This document shows positions 25,695 to 35,290 of a stretch of 64,000 nt of DNA, one piece after another. The first letter of the stretch is position 1; each line of letters begins with the position of its first letter. Made by a program: the position numbers and the translations under genes. This stretch comes from Brevundimonas naejangsanensis (lineage in GTDB: Bacteria; Pseudomonadota; Alphaproteobacteria; Caulobacterales; Caulobacteraceae): contig NZ_CP032707.1 in the NCBI RefSeq assembly GCF_003627995.1, positions 2,470,501 through 2,534,500 of the forward strand. Direction: 5' to 3'. The notes under the pieces were generated by a model. That model was not told where the DNA came from. It did not search any database and was given only the letters and a program-made list of their open reading frames with translations.

Positions 25695-27248
25695 ATGTTT
25701 GCTGTTCCTCTTGCAGCCTCGCCGCGAAGCGACTTCGTGCCCTCCGGGCCCTCACGTCCCCGCATCGGCGCCCATTCCTTGAGGGCGTTGCGTCATGCCG
25801 CGACGCTGACGGCCTTCGCCCTGTTGGGCGGCTGCGCCTTGTCGCCGGTCTATCAACGCCCTGAGGCGCCCGTCGCAAATGCCTATCCAACCGGGGACGC
25901 CTACGATCCGGCGGCCGCCGTTGCGATGCGCAGCCTGGCGGCCGATATCGGCTGGCGCGACTTCTTTCAGGATCCGATCCTGCAGGTCCTGATCGAGAGC
26001 GCCCTCGACAACAACCGCGACATCCAGATCGCGGCGCTCAACGTCGAGACGGCGCGGGCGGCCTATCGCGAGCGGCGCGCCGAACTGCTGCCGCGGGTGG
26101 ACGGCGTCGCGACTTCGACGTCGCAGCGCACGCCAAGCGACCTCGCCGCGCCCAGAACGCCCGAGATCACCCGGGCCTACCAGGCGTCCGGCGCCGTCTC
26201 GGCCTGGGAACTCGATCTCTGGGGACGAGTCCGCAGCCTGAACGATCAGGCGTTGGCCGCCTATCTTGCCCGGGAGGAGACACGGTTGTCGGTTCAGCTC
26301 TCTCTCATGGCGGAGGTCGCCAACGCCTATCTGACGCTGCGCGCCGACCAGGCCATGCTGCGTCTCGCCGAGGAAACGGTCGCAACGCAAACACGCGCCT
26401 TCGCTCTAACCCGGCAGCGCGCCGAGGCCGGTGAAGCGGGGCGGATCGACATGCACCAGGCCGAGGCCGCCCTGCGCGGCGCCGAGGCGGATCGCTCTGC
26501 CTACCAGCGGCAGGCGGCGCGGGACCGGAATGCTCTGGTTCTTCTTCTGGGGCGCCCGATCACGCCGGAACTGAGCGCCAGTCTGGATGGGGCCGACACC
26601 TTGCCCGACGATCTGGCCATGGCCGATCTGCCGCCCGGCCTGCCGTCCGAGCTGCTCATTCGTCGTCCGGATATTCGCGCGGCGGAACAAGCCTTGATTG
26701 CGGCCAACGCCAATATCGGCGCCGCAAGGGCGGCCTTCTTCCCGGCCGTCAGCCTGACGGGGTCGATCGGGTCGGCCAGCAGCGATCTCGACAGCCTGTT
26801 TTCGTCCGGGACCCGGGCATGGGGCTTCGGGCCTCAGATCACCACGCCGCTCTTCAGGGGCGGGGCTCTGCGCGCGAGCCTCGATCGCGCGCATCTCCTC
26901 AAGCAGATCGAAGTCGCCCGCTATGAACGGGCGGTTCAGGTCGCCTTCCGCGAAGTGGCGGACGGATTGGCCGGGCAGGGGACGTTCAGCGACCAGATCT
27001 TCTCGGAAATGCAGCGTGTCGATGCGAGCCAGACGACCTACGACTTGGCCGAGCAACGGTTCCGCGAGGGCGAGGACAGCTATCTCGCCGTCCTTGACGC
27101 GCAGCGAACACTCTACGGTTCGCAGCAGGCGCTGATCCGTGCCCGCCTGATGCGCCTGAGCAATCACGTCGACCTTTACAAGGCTCTCGGCGGCGGATGG
27201 GCGGAGCACTCCGTGACGGCAGCCCGTCCTGTCGAACCTGAAGCCTGA
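25695..27248 (+). CDS. RND outer-membrane lipoprotein channel (NodT/OprN family)
   Basis: About 517 residues from ATG 25695, preceded by AAGGA. The lipobox LLGGC gives a lipidated cysteine after a long leader; a shorter start from a later TTG is possible. Two TolC-like repeats are visible, including LIESALDNNRDIQIAALNVE and the signature LPSELLIRRPDIRAAEQALI. It forms the exit duct for the MexEF-like pump. A 7-base inverted repeat (CCTGAAG/CTTCAGG) overlaps its stop. Confidence 0.92.
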   Translation: MFAVPLAASPRSDFVPSGPSRPRIGAHSLRALRHAATLTAFALLGGCALSPVYQRPEAPVANAYPTGDAYDPAAAVAMRSLAADIGWRDFFQDPILQVLIESALDNNRDIQIAALNVETARAAYRERRAELLPRVDGVATSTSQRTPSDLAAPRTPEITRAYQASGAVSAWELDLWGRVRSLNDQALAAYLAREETRLSVQLSLMAEVANAYLTLRADQAMLRLAEETVATQTRAFALTRQRAEAGEAGRIDMHQAEAALRGAEADRSAYQRQAARDRNALVLLLGRPITPELSASLDGADTLPDDLAMADLPPGLPSELLIRRPDIRAAEQALIAANANIGAARAAFFPAVSLTGSIGSASSDLDSLFSSGTRAWGFGPQITTPLFRGGALRASLDRAHLLKQIEVARYERAVQVAFREVADGLAGQGTFSDQIFSEMQRVDASQTTYDLAEQRFREGEDSYLAVLDAQRTLYGSQQALIRARLMRLSNHVDLYKALGGGWAEHSVTAARPVEPEA

Positions 27249-27977
27249 AACTTCAGGATCGGTCGCTCGCCGTCCTCAAGACTTGCGTCTGTTTCCGTGC
27301 GACAAGGCTGCCGCGCTCCTCACATCACAACGGCGCGCTGATGAGGATGCGCTGGTGCTCAAAGAGCGCCCGGCTCATGTCCCACGGTGTCGCCATCCGG
27401 CATTCCGTGGGAAGCGCGTTCCGCCAGCGGAAGCCTTCAGGTTTCCAGGCGATCCGACGCATCTGGCATCCTCATGTGCAGCTGAACCAGGCGAGGCGAG
27501 TGGGCGACGGCGTGGGGAACCTGGGTCTGTCGCAGGCCCAGGTCGGCCTTCGAGGCTGGCGGCTCGGGCGCCTGAGGCGTGAGAAGCGGCGGCGGGAGAT
27601 ATTCTGCGAAAGCGGCCGCCAGCCAAGCGGGCCTATGTCCGGAGCGACATGGGCCAGCGGCATTCAGGAAGACAGCGCCGGGAACCAAGAGCTCCGCCTG
27701 CCCATCCCAGCCTCAGTGCCCATGCCTCATACAAGAAAGCGCGCCGGCGTGCCGCGCGCTTGAAGTTCGGCAGGCGAGGACGTCCTGCCGTCCGGCCTGA
27801 TTCTTGGGGCCAACCCGGCCTTCATCATCGCGATCTGGCCTTGCTGAGCGGTGATGACGTTCGGGCACGGGCCCTCACCCCGGAGTCCGTGCCTTCTCGA
27901 GGGCGACACTACGCGGCATGGATTGCGGAGGCGGAGCGGCCTGCAGCGGCGTGCTGAGACGCCGCTGTGGTCTTCGT
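27249..27977. other. 729-bp region without a recognised gene
   Basis: The stretch between the NodT gene and cueR contains several overlapping short open frames on both strands. A minus-strand frame of 83 codons (27437-27688; ends RLVQLHMRMPDASDRLET) and the 45-codon frame listed next lie close together in different frames. They could be pieces of one decayed gene. I see no RNA gene or repeat here. Confidence 0.5.
27325..27462 (-). CDS. possible 45-residue small protein
   Basis: The frame begins ATG 27462 with GAGG about 8 bases upstream and reads MRRIAWKPEGFRWRNALPTE, later TPWDMSRALFEHQRILISAPL, then stop. Its composition (Trp, Arg, Pro, a C-terminal amphipathic helix) looks protein-like, unlike the shadow frames around it. 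No family is recognised. It may instead be the frameshifted tail of the upstream minus-strand frame. Confidence 0.3.
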   Translation of the reverse strand: MRRIAWKPEGFRWRNALPTECRMATPWDMSRALFEHQRILISAPL

Positions 27978-28427
27978 TCATTGCACGAGACGAGCCACGG
28001 CGCCGCGGCGAGGCTTGATGGTTCGATCCTCGTCCTTGGCGTCGGTCTCCAGGCTTTGCAGGATCGGGCAGTGCGGGCGGTCGTCTCCATGGCAGGCGTT
28101 GACGAGCACGGTCAGCGTACGGGCCATGTCTTGGAGGCCCTTGATCTTCTTTTCCAGTCCCTCGATGTGGACCTGCGCCATTCGCTTGACCTCGGCGCTC
28201 TGTCTGGTCTCGTCGCGCCACAGGCCGAGAAGGTCGCTGATCTCTGCGATCGAAAACCCGAGGTCGCGCGCCCGCCGGATGAAGCGCAGCATATAGGCAT
28301 CGGTGTCCGAATAGTCTCGGTAGCCGGAAGGCTTGCGGTCGGCAGCCGGAATGAGGCCGGTCTGCTCGTAGTAGCGGATCATCTTGGCGGAAACGCCGGA
28401 GGCCTTGGAAGCCTGTCCAATGTTCAT
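27978..28427 (-). CDS. cueR: copper-responsive MerR regulator CueR
   Basis: 149 residues from ATG 28427 (MNIGQASKASGVSAKMIRYY). The HTH, the GYRDY wing and the long dimer helix are intact. The copper loop has C112 and C120 in ACHGDDRPHCPIL, the same positions as the Cu(I) ligands of E. coli CueR. The acidic/basic tail after residue 128 is longer than usual. It lies 64 bases downstream of the copper ATPase on the same strand, and its likely operator is the ATPase promoter at 31032-31062 plus the similar sites in this window. Confidence 0.93.
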   Translation of the reverse strand: MNIGQASKASGVSAKMIRYYEQTGLIPAADRKPSGYRDYSDTDAYMLRFIRRARDLGFSIAEISDLLGLWRDETRQSAEVKRMAQVHIEGLEKKIKGLQDMARTLTVLVNACHGDDRPHCPILQSLETDAKDEDRTIKPRRGAVARLVQ

Positions 28428-28491
28428 CGGTATTCTCCCTGAACGCGTGCGGCGGTCGATCCAAAAGCCGGACCAACCGCCGAACGGATTG

Positions 28492-30990
28492 TCAATGGGG
28501 CGCCCTGAACGAGCGCAGCCGCAGCGCATTGCCGAGGACGAAGACGCTCGACAGGGCCATGGCGCCGGCCGCGAAGACGGGCGACAGCAGGACGCCGTAG
28601 GCAGGGTAGAGAAGGCCTGCCGCGACCGGGACCAGGGCTGTGTTGTAGGCGAAGGCCCAGAACAGGTTCTGGCGAATATTGCCTATCGTCGCCTTGGACA
28701 GGGCGATCGCATTGGGCACGCCCTGCAGGCTGCCCGACATCAGGACCACGTCCGCTGCCTCGATGGCGATGTCGGTGCCCGAGCCGATAGCGAGGCCCAC
28801 GTCAGCTTCGGCCAGGGCCGGAGCGTCGTTGATGCCGTCGCCGACGAAGGCGACCTTGCCGTATGCGGCCCTGAGGCGGCGAACCGCCTCTACCTTGCCG
28901 TCAGGCAGGACTTCGGCCACCACCTCGTCGATGCCCAGTCGGGCAGCAATGGCCCCTGCCGTGCGGGCGTTGTCGCCGGTGATCATCGCGACCTTGAGAC
29001 CAAGGGCGTGCAGGGACTTGATGGCCGCGGGCGTGGCCGCCTTGATCGGGTCAGCGACGGCGATGATGGCCGCAAGCCTGCCGTCGATCGCGGCGTAGAG
29101 GGGCGACTTGCCTTCGTCTCCCAGACGCTCGGCGACCGAGGAGAACGCCGACACGTCAAGGCCGAGTTCGACCATGTAGCGGTCGGCGCCGATCTCGATG
29201 CGTTGTCCATCGACCATGGCTCTGACACCGAAGCCGGTGACGGATTCAAAATCCGAAATGGCCGGCAGGGTGAGGCCTTCCGCTGTGGACGCCTCAACGA
29301 TGGCGCTGGCGATCGGGTGTTCCGACCTGGCCTCGACTGCGGCGACGAGGCGCAGAACGTTCAAGCGCTCGAAGCCGGCGGCCAACTCCAGATCGGTCAG
29401 GGAAGGCTTGCCCTCCGTCAGGGTGCCGGTTTTGTCGAGCGCCACGACCCTGGCGTCTTTCAGCAGCTGAAGGGCTTCGCCCTTGCGGAAAAGCACGCCG
29501 AGTTCTGCGCCGCGTCCGGTGCCCACCATGATGGAGGTCGGAGTCGCCAGACCCATGGCGCAGGGGCAGGCGATGATCAGGACGGCGACGGCGTTGACCA
29601 GGGCGAAGGTCAGAGCAGGCGAAGGGCCGAAGAAGAGCCAGGCCGCGAAGGTCAGCGCCGCGACGAGGAAGACCGCCGGCACGAACCACATGGTGACCTT
29701 GTCCACCAGAGCCTGGATCGGCAGCTTGGAGCCCTGGGCTTCCTCGACCATGCGGATGATCTGCGAGAGCACGGTGTCGCCGCCAACGGCCGTGGCGCGG
29801 TAGGCGATCGCGCCCTTCTGGTTGACGGTGCCGCCGACAACGACGCTGCCGGCCGATTTGGAAACCGGGATCGGCTCGCCGGTGATCATCGACTCGTCGA
29901 CATAGCTGGCGCCTTCGATGACCTCGCCGTCGACAGGCAGACGTTCACCTGGGCGCACCTCGACGATGTCGCCCGAGACGACCGAGTCAATCGGGAGATC
30001 GATTGTCTGGCCGTCTTTGCGGACGCGCGCCGTCTTGGCCTGAAGTCCTGCCAGTCGCTTGATCGCCTCGGAGGTCCGCCCCTTGGCGCGAGCCTCGAGC
30101 AGGCGACCCAGAAGGATCAGCGTCACGATGACCGCGGCGGCTTCAAAATAGACGTTGATCGTGCCGGGCGGAAGTACGCCCGGCGTGAAGGTCGCGATCA
30201 GCGAATAGCCGTAGGCGGCCAGTGAACCGACCGCCACCAGCGAGTTCATGTCCGGAGCCAGACGCCACAGCGCCGGCAGCCCCTTGCTGTAGAAGCGGAT
30301 GCCCGGAATGAAGAGGACCAGGGTCGTCAGGACGAACTGGATGTACCAGTTGTTCTGCATGCCGATCGTCGACTCGATGAGGCCATGCACGCCCGGAATG
30401 AGGTGCGATCCCATCTCCAGAAGGAAGACCGGCAAGGTGAGCGCCGCCGCGACGGTGAAGTCGCGGGTCAGTTCGCGGCGTTCCGCGTCCTTCTTGGCCG
30501 CGCGCGCGGCGTTCTCATCGCCACTGCTGGCGGACAGACCGACCAGTTTGGCCTCGTACCCCGCGTCCTTGACGGCGGAGATCAGGATCTTGGCGTCGAC
30601 GCGTCCCTGGACCGTGGCGCGCTCTGTCGCCAGGTTGACGACCGCCTCCGTCACGCCGGGGATCGCTTTCAGGGCGCGCTCGATGCGACCGACGCAGGAG
30701 GCGCAGGTCATGCCTTCGATCGAAAGTTCAGTGGCGCCGGCTGAGCCTGAGGTCTCTTCCGGCACCGAATAGCCTGAATCTTCGACGGCTTTGACAAGCC
30801 TGGCGCGGGCGACGCCCGAATTCGTCGTGATGCTCGCCCGTTCCGTCGCCAGGTTGACCGAAACGGTTTCAACTCCGGGAACGGCCTTCAGCGCCCTTTC
30901 AATGCGACCGACGCAGGACGCGCAGGTCATGCCCTCGATGGGGAGCGATATCGCTCCGAAGAAGTCTGTTGCTCGAACGGGAGCATTCAT
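28492..30990 (-). CDS. copper-translocating P1B-type ATPase with two HMA domains
   Basis: 832 residues. Two N-terminal HMA domains both carry [14 protein letters not shown]. Eight membrane helices include the [11 protein letters not shown] copper motif near residue 473; [12 protein letters not shown] is the phosphorylation site near 518, and [11 protein letters not shown] is the hinge. It exports Cu(I), and is the CueR-controlled exporter of the locus. It differs in architecture from the YHS/HMBD ATPase at 16591, so the two may serve different copper pools (cytosolic detoxification versus metallation). Confidence 0.95.
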   Translation of the reverse strand: MNAPVRATDFFGAISLPIEGMTCASCVGRIERALKAVPGVETVSVNLATERASITTNSGVARARLVKAVEDSGYSVPEETSGSAGATELSIEGMTCASCVGRIERALKAIPGVTEAVVNLATERATVQGRVDAKILISAVKDAGYEAKLVGLSASSGDENAARAAKKDAERRELTRDFTVAAALTLPVFLLEMGSHLIPGVHGLIESTIGMQNNWYIQFVLTTLVLFIPGIRFYSKGLPALWRLAPDMNSLVAVGSLAAYGYSLIATFTPGVLPPGTINVYFEAAAVIVTLILLGRLLEARAKGRTSEAIKRLAGLQAKTARVRKDGQTIDLPIDSVVSGDIVEVRPGERLPVDGEVIEGASYVDESMITGEPIPVSKSAGSVVVGGTVNQKGAIAYRATAVGGDTVLSQIIRMVEEAQGSKLPIQALVDKVTMWFVPAVFLVAALTFAAWLFFGPSPALTFALVNAVAVLIIACPCAMGLATPTSIMVGTGRGAELGVLFRKGEALQLLKDARVVALDKTGTLTEGKPSLTDLELAAGFERLNVLRLVAAVEARSEHPIASAIVEASTAEGLTLPAISDFESVTGFGVRAMVDGQRIEIGADRYMVELGLDVSAFSSVAERLGDEGKSPLYAAIDGRLAAIIAVADPIKAATPAAIKSLHALGLKVAMITGDNARTAGAIAARLGIDEVVAEVLPDGKVEAVRRLRAAYGKVAFVGDGINDAPALAEADVGLAIGSGTDIAIEAADVVLMSGSLQGVPNAIALSKATIGNIRQNLFWAFAYNTALVPVAAGLLYPAYGVLLSPVFAAGAMALSSVFVLGNALRLRSFRAPH

Positions 30991-31031
30991 AGCCGCCTCC
31001 TTTTCTCGTTCCTAATTTCAAGTTCGAACGG

Positions 31032-31062
31032 AGGTTGAGGCTTCCAACCATAGGAAGGTCAA
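31032..31062 (-). promoter_or_regulatory. CueR-type promoter of the copper ATPase/cueR operon
   Basis: On the minus strand TTGACC, the 19-base spacer TTCCTATGGTTGGAAGCCT with a perfect CTTCC/GGAAG dyad, then CAACCT. It is the best copper-type MerR site in the window and lies 42 bases before the ATPase start. Confidence 0.78.
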
Positions 31063-31171
31063 CACCAGTTTTTATGGATGCTTTGAGGCGGCGCCGCCGG
31101 CGGTTCGAATGGCCGAAAAGGTCGGATATGGGTCCTTTCAGACCTCAGGCCTTGCGGTCTACAAAAGCGCT

Positions 31172-32194
31172 ATGCCGCCCGCCCGCAGCCAGACCCCCTC
31201 TCATGCAGATCGGCCGATCACCGTGGCCGTGCTGGGCTTCGACGGCGTGAATGCACTCGACCTTGTCGGCCCGCTCGAAACATTGTCAGAAGCCCGCGCT
31301 CATGGTGGTCCCGATTACCGAATTGATATCGTGGCGTTGAGCGGCCTGGAGTTTCGCTCGGAGTCCGGCGTCATCTTTCGCGCCGGGGGAAAGGCGTCAT
31401 TGAACGCCTACTATGACACCATCATCGTTCCCGGTGGCGCCGGCCTGCGCGAACCGAGGAACCTGGACGCCGCCGCCGCCTGGTGCCGCAAACACTCCCA
31501 AACCGCCCGGCGGGTCGTGTCTGTTTGTACCGGCGCTTACGCTCTGGCTGCCGCGGGTTTGCTGGACGGACGGCGAGTGACCACGCACTGGCGATTTATG
31601 ACAGATCTGGTCCGTCTCCATCCCGCCATCCGCCCTGAGCCTGGCGCGCTGTTTGTCAAGGACGGGCCGATCTATACGTCCGGGGGCATCACCGCTGGCA
31701 TGGATCTGGCGCTCGCCTTGATCGAAGAGGACTGCACCTCACGCACCGCCCTTGCTGTGGCTCGGGAACTCGTGATGTTTCTCAAACGGCCGGGGGGGCA
31801 GACGCAGTTCTCCGAACCGCTGGCGATGCAGATGCGGGCGGGAGATCGGCTCGCCGATCTGGTCGTGGAAATGCGGTCAGCCCTGAAAAGCGACCTGAGG
31901 GCAGAGGTGCTCGCCGCCAAGGCGGGTATGAGCCCGCGCCACTTTTCTCGAGTGTTCACTCGGAAAATCGGGGAAACGCCGGCTAGGCACGTGGAGAGTC
32001 TCAGGATCGCCGCCGCGCGAGAGCGACTGGAAAGCAGTGACGACATGATTGCGACCATTGCAACCGACGTCGGCTTTGCGAGCGATGACGCCTTCGCGCG
32101 TGCATTTGAGCGGCGCCTCGGCGTTCGACCTGAGGCCTACCGGCAAAGATTCAAATTATGTCCGCCGAATGTCGGCAAAGTCCTGAAGGGATAG
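31172..32194 (+). CDS. GlxA-family AraC-type regulator (DJ-1 domain plus HTH)
   Basis: About 340 residues. The N-terminal DJ-1/PfpI-like domain begins TVAVLGFDGVNALDLVGPLE and has the elbow VSVCTGAYALAAAGLL. The C-terminal AraC domain has two helix-turn-helix motifs (VLAAKAGMSPRHFSRVFTRK and IATDVGFASDDAFARAFERR). Such proteins activate operons in response to unknown small molecules. The start is uncertain: ATG 31109 is also possible, but 31172 leaves the usual short leader. The next gene starts six bases after its stop. Confidence 0.85.
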   Translation: MPPARSQTPSHADRPITVAVLGFDGVNALDLVGPLETLSEARAHGGPDYRIDIVALSGLEFRSESGVIFRAGGKASLNAYYDTIIVPGGAGLREPRNLDAAAAWCRKHSQTARRVVSVCTGAYALAAAGLLDGRRVTTHWRFMTDLVRLHPAIRPEPGALFVKDGPIYTSGGITAGMDLALALIEEDCTSRTALAVARELVMFLKRPGGQTQFSEPLAMQMRAGDRLADLVVEMRSALKSDLRAEVLAAKAGMSPRHFSRVFTRKIGETPARHVESLRIAAARERLESSDDMIATIATDVGFASDDAFARAFERRLGVRPEAYRQRFKLCPPNVGKVLKG

Positions 32195-32200
32195 GGTTCA

Positions 32201-33490
32201 ATGAGCATCTGGACGAGACGCGGGCTGGTGATCCAGGCCGGATTGGGAGCTGCCGCCGCAGGGGTGGCTGCCCCGGTTCTCGCTGACGAAAGACTGCCGC
32301 ACCAGGCGCGGGGCTGGATCTGCGTGCCGTGCGGATGCGCTATGACCGGTTTGGTGTTCGACGCACCCGGAGAATGCCCCGCTTGCGGCATGACTTTGGT
32401 CGCCAATTCTGAGGACGGCGAGGGAGAAGCTCCCGACTGGCTCCCGCCGCAACTTGAAGTCGCCGTGCTGCACCAGCCTACCGCTTTTCCAGCTGAACGG
32501 CGACTGCATCTTGTCTATGAGGTCCACCTGCGCAACCACGGCCGCTCCGGCCTGCCGATCCGTGCAATCGAAGTGCACGATCCGGACCGGCTGGAGCTTG
32601 GTTCTCTGGCCCTGGTGAGCGGGCGTGACCTGGCTGGCCTTCTTGTGCCTTTGGGCCGGCGGGCTCTTGCGATTGGCGGGAGCGAAAGCAGAGTTTTGCC
32701 TGGAGGCGGGAGCGCTGTCGCCTTCCTGAGTTACAGTGTGGAGGCGGGACAGCCGGCGCCGGAGCGGGTGAGCCATCGTATCTTGCTGGAGGCAGGGACC
32801 GTCGCGGGTCCGACGGTCCGCGCCACAAGCACCGAGTTGAAAAGGCTGCTCCCGCCGGTGGGCGGGACAGGCTGGGTAGCCGACGGAGGGCCGGCGAAAC
32901 CATCACATCACCGCTTCGGCCTGATTGTGTTCAACGGTGCGACGTGTCTGGCGCGGCGGTATGCGATCGACTGGAAGCGCTATTTGGAAGGCGCAACTTT
33001 CAGTGGAGACCCCGCCGATCCGCGATCCTATCACTGTTATGACCAGCCCGTGATGGCGGTGGCCGACGCCGTGGTGGCGCTTGCGGCGGACGGCTTCCCC
33101 GACAATGTTCCGCGGACGTCGGCAGGGTTTTCACCAGCGATTCCGGTCTCCCTCGACACAAGCGCGGGGAATATGGTCGTATTGGATTTGGGCGGCGGTC
33201 AGTACGCACACTATGCCCACCTCAAGCCCGGAAGCATCCGCGTGCGATCCGGAGACCGAGTGCGTCGCGGACAGATTTTGGGCCACATCGGCAATTCTGG
33301 CGACAGCCGCGAGCCCCATCTGCATTTTCATGTGAGCAACGGGCCCGAAATTCTCACGAGCGAGGGGCTGCCCTATGTGCTGGACGAATTCTGGGCTCAT
33401 ACGGCTCATGGTCGGGAGCACCGGCGAAGTGAGCTTCCTCTCGGCGGGGCGCGGATTGACTTCGCTAACTTCGACCGGTCGCAAGTTTAG
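32201..33490 (+). CDS. exported M23 peptidase with an N-terminal cysteine metal-binding motif
   Basis: 429 residues. The leader has a twin-arginine-like TRRGLVIQAG motif. Residues 38-68 hold CVPCGCAMTG and ECPACGMTLV, a Cys cluster resembling heavy-metal-binding domains of copper ATPases. A beta-rich middle follows, then an M23 domain: RRYAIDWKR, VVLDLGGGQYAHYAHLKPGS and PHLHFHV (HxH). The first zinc ligand of classic M23 enzymes is hard to place. The protein may trim peptidoglycan or act as a metal-responsive scaffold. It probably shares an operon with the GlxA-type regulator. Confidence 0.75.
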   Translation: MSIWTRRGLVIQAGLGAAAAGVAAPVLADERLPHQARGWICVPCGCAMTGLVFDAPGECPACGMTLVANSEDGEGEAPDWLPPQLEVAVLHQPTAFPAERRLHLVYEVHLRNHGRSGLPIRAIEVHDPDRLELGSLALVSGRDLAGLLVPLGRRALAIGGSESRVLPGGGSAVAFLSYSVEAGQPAPERVSHRILLEAGTVAGPTVRATSTELKRLLPPVGGTGWVADGGPAKPSHHRFGLIVFNGATCLARRYAIDWKRYLEGATFSGDPADPRSYHCYDQPVMAVADAVVALAADGFPDNVPRTSAGFSPAIPVSLDTSAGNMVVLDLGGGQYAHYAHLKPGSIRVRSGDRVRRGQILGHIGNSGDSREPHLHFHVSNGPEILTSEGLPYVLDEFWAHTAHGREHRRSELPLGGARIDFANFDRSQV

Positions 33491-33768
33491 ACGGAGGAGC
33501 GGCTCTCTAGGCCCGGCGGGCGAGGCGGGTCTCGGTCTAGGATAGTTCTTGCGCCGGCAATGTGTGACGGTCCGCTTCCCCAGAGCCGCGTCCCCCTCCG
33601 CTTTCCGCCAGACCGGGCCGCCGCTTCGTCGCGGCGGCGGTCGCGCGATGCGAGCGCTCCCGATAGAAGCTTCGGCATCGCTGTTGCGTAGAGCGACGGC
33701 TCAGTAAGGAGCAGTTCGCCGAAATGTGGGAGAGCCGGCTTGAAGGCGCGTGTCTGCGCCGTCGCCGA

Positions 33769-34944
33769 TCAGATCCGTTCGATCGCCACGGCCGTGGCTT
33801 CGCCGCCGCCAATGCACAGGGCGGCGACGCCGCGGGTCTCGCCGCGCCGCTCGAGGGCATGAAGGAGCGTGACTATCAGACGCGCGCCCGTCGCGCCGAT
33901 GGGATGGCCCAGGGCGCAGGCGCCGCCGTGCACGTTCAGCCGCTCGCGCGGGACGCCCAACTCGGATTGGGCGGCCATGGCCACCACCGCGAACGCCTCG
34001 TTGATCTCGAACAGATCGACGTCCTCGACGCTCCAGTTCACGCGTTCCAACAGCTTACGGATCGCCGGGATCGGCGCGGTCGTGTACCAGGCTGGAGCCT
34101 GGGCGTGGGCGGCGTGGCCGCGAATTGCCGCCAGGACCGGCAGGCCCATGGCCTCGGCTCGCGAGCGTCGGGTCAGCACGACGGCGGCGGCGCCGTCCGC
34201 GTTGGCGGAGGCGCTGGCGGCGGTGATGGTCCCATCGGCCCGGAACGCAGGCTTCAGCAGAGGGATTTTCTGCGGCGACACCTTCAGCGGATGTTCGTCG
34301 TGCTCGACCACGATGCCGCCGACCGAAATCGGGGCGATCTCGGCCCGGAAGGCGCCTTCGGTCACGGCGGCGCGGGCCCGCTCCAGAGTCTCGGTCGCGT
34401 AGGCGTCCTGGGCTGCCCGGTCGAACCCAAACCGCTCTGCTGCGGCCTCGCCGAAGTCGCCCATTGGCCGGCCCGGCTCGTAGGCATCCTCTAGCCCGTC
34501 CAGCATCATATGATCGAAAACCCGGTCGTGGCCGGCCCGGTAACCGCCGCGCGCACGCTTCAGCAGGTAGGGGGCGTTCGACATCGACTCCATACCACCG
34601 GCCACCATAACCCCGGCCGAGCCAGCCAGGATCTGGTCATGGGCGAGCATGGTCGCCTTCATGCCCGAGCCGCAGACCTTGTTGATGGTCGTCGCGCCGA
34701 CCCCGTCGGGCAGACCGGCCGCGCGCGCCGCTTGCCGGGCCGGGGCCTGGCCGTGGCCGGCCGGCAGCACGCAGCCCAGCAGAACTTCATCGACGTCGCT
34801 GAATTCCACGCCCGATCGGGCCAGGGCGGCGGAGAGCGCGTGGCTCCCGAGTTCAGGGGCGGAAAGGGGGGCTAGCGCTCCCATCTGCCGGCCTAGCGGG
34901 GTGCGCACCGCGGCGGCGATGACGACGGGATCGAGGTCCGGCAT
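33769..34944 (-). CDS. acetyl-CoA acetyltransferase (thiolase II)
   Basis: 391 residues, the usual thiolase length. The acylated cysteine is C91 (TINKVCGSGMK); the catalytic histidine lies in HGGACALGHPIGATGARL and the second cysteine in ALCIGGGEA. It condenses two acetyl-CoA or cleaves acetoacetyl-CoA, in the cytosol. The start ATG 34944 has AAGGA upstream. No ketone-body or PHB partner gene adjoins it. The 278 bases between the M23 gene and this gene hold no visible gene. Confidence 0.93.
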   Translation of the reverse strand: MPDLDPVVIAAAVRTPLGRQMGALAPLSAPELGSHALSAALARSGVEFSDVDEVLLGCVLPAGHGQAPARQAARAAGLPDGVGATTINKVCGSGMKATMLAHDQILAGSAGVMVAGGMESMSNAPYLLKRARGGYRAGHDRVFDHMMLDGLEDAYEPGRPMGDFGEAAAERFGFDRAAQDAYATETLERARAAVTEGAFRAEIAPISVGGIVVEHDEHPLKVSPQKIPLLKPAFRADGTITAASASANADGAAAVVLTRRSRAEAMGLPVLAAIRGHAAHAQAPAWYTTAPIPAIRKLLERVNWSVEDVDLFEINEAFAVVAMAAQSELGVPRERLNVHGGACALGHPIGATGARLIVTLLHALERRGETRGVAALCIGGGEATAVAIERI

Positions 34945-35094
34945 GGCGAGCGTCCTTTGTCCGGGGCCGCAGGGCGCCGGGAGGTGAAGGTTGAAGGAAG
35001 GAGGCGGGGGCGCGTTGACCCGTCAAAGCGGAAGCCATTGGAGGGGATGCCTTTGGCATCGGGGTGTCCGCCGTGGTCGCTTTCCCCAAATAGA

Positions 35095-35290
35095 TCACGC
35101 CCGGCTGATCTGGTCGCGGCCCCACCGGCGCCATCCGCGTTTGGCGTAAAACCGCATCGCGGGAATGTTCTTTTCGGCGACGCTGAGGCGCGCGCCAGCG
35201 TTGCCCCGCTGGCGCAGCAGCGTCATCGCCTGGTCATCCAGAGCCGCCGCCAAGCCCGATCCGAGATGACGATGAGCGGATGGGGTCCGC
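35095..35290 (-). pseudogene. 3' remnant of a GNAT acetyltransferase gene
   Basis: The minus strand reads LRQRGNAGARLSVAEKNIPA then MRFYAKRGWRRWGRD and a stop, the typical C-terminal strand-helix of GNAT enzymes (acetyl-CoA-binding tail and FYxxxGW). Nothing upstream in this frame resembles the GNAT core, so only the end of the gene remains. Confidence 0.5.

Noticed and set aside
28384..30225. 613-codon open frame antisense to the copper ATPase
   Set aside because: No start signal, charged low-complexity sequence, fully overlaps a well-supported ATPase.
34981..35094. TTGACCCGTCAA near the thiolase start as another MerR promoter
   Set aside because: It is a short palindrome without the 19-base spacer pattern and points away from the thiolase gene.
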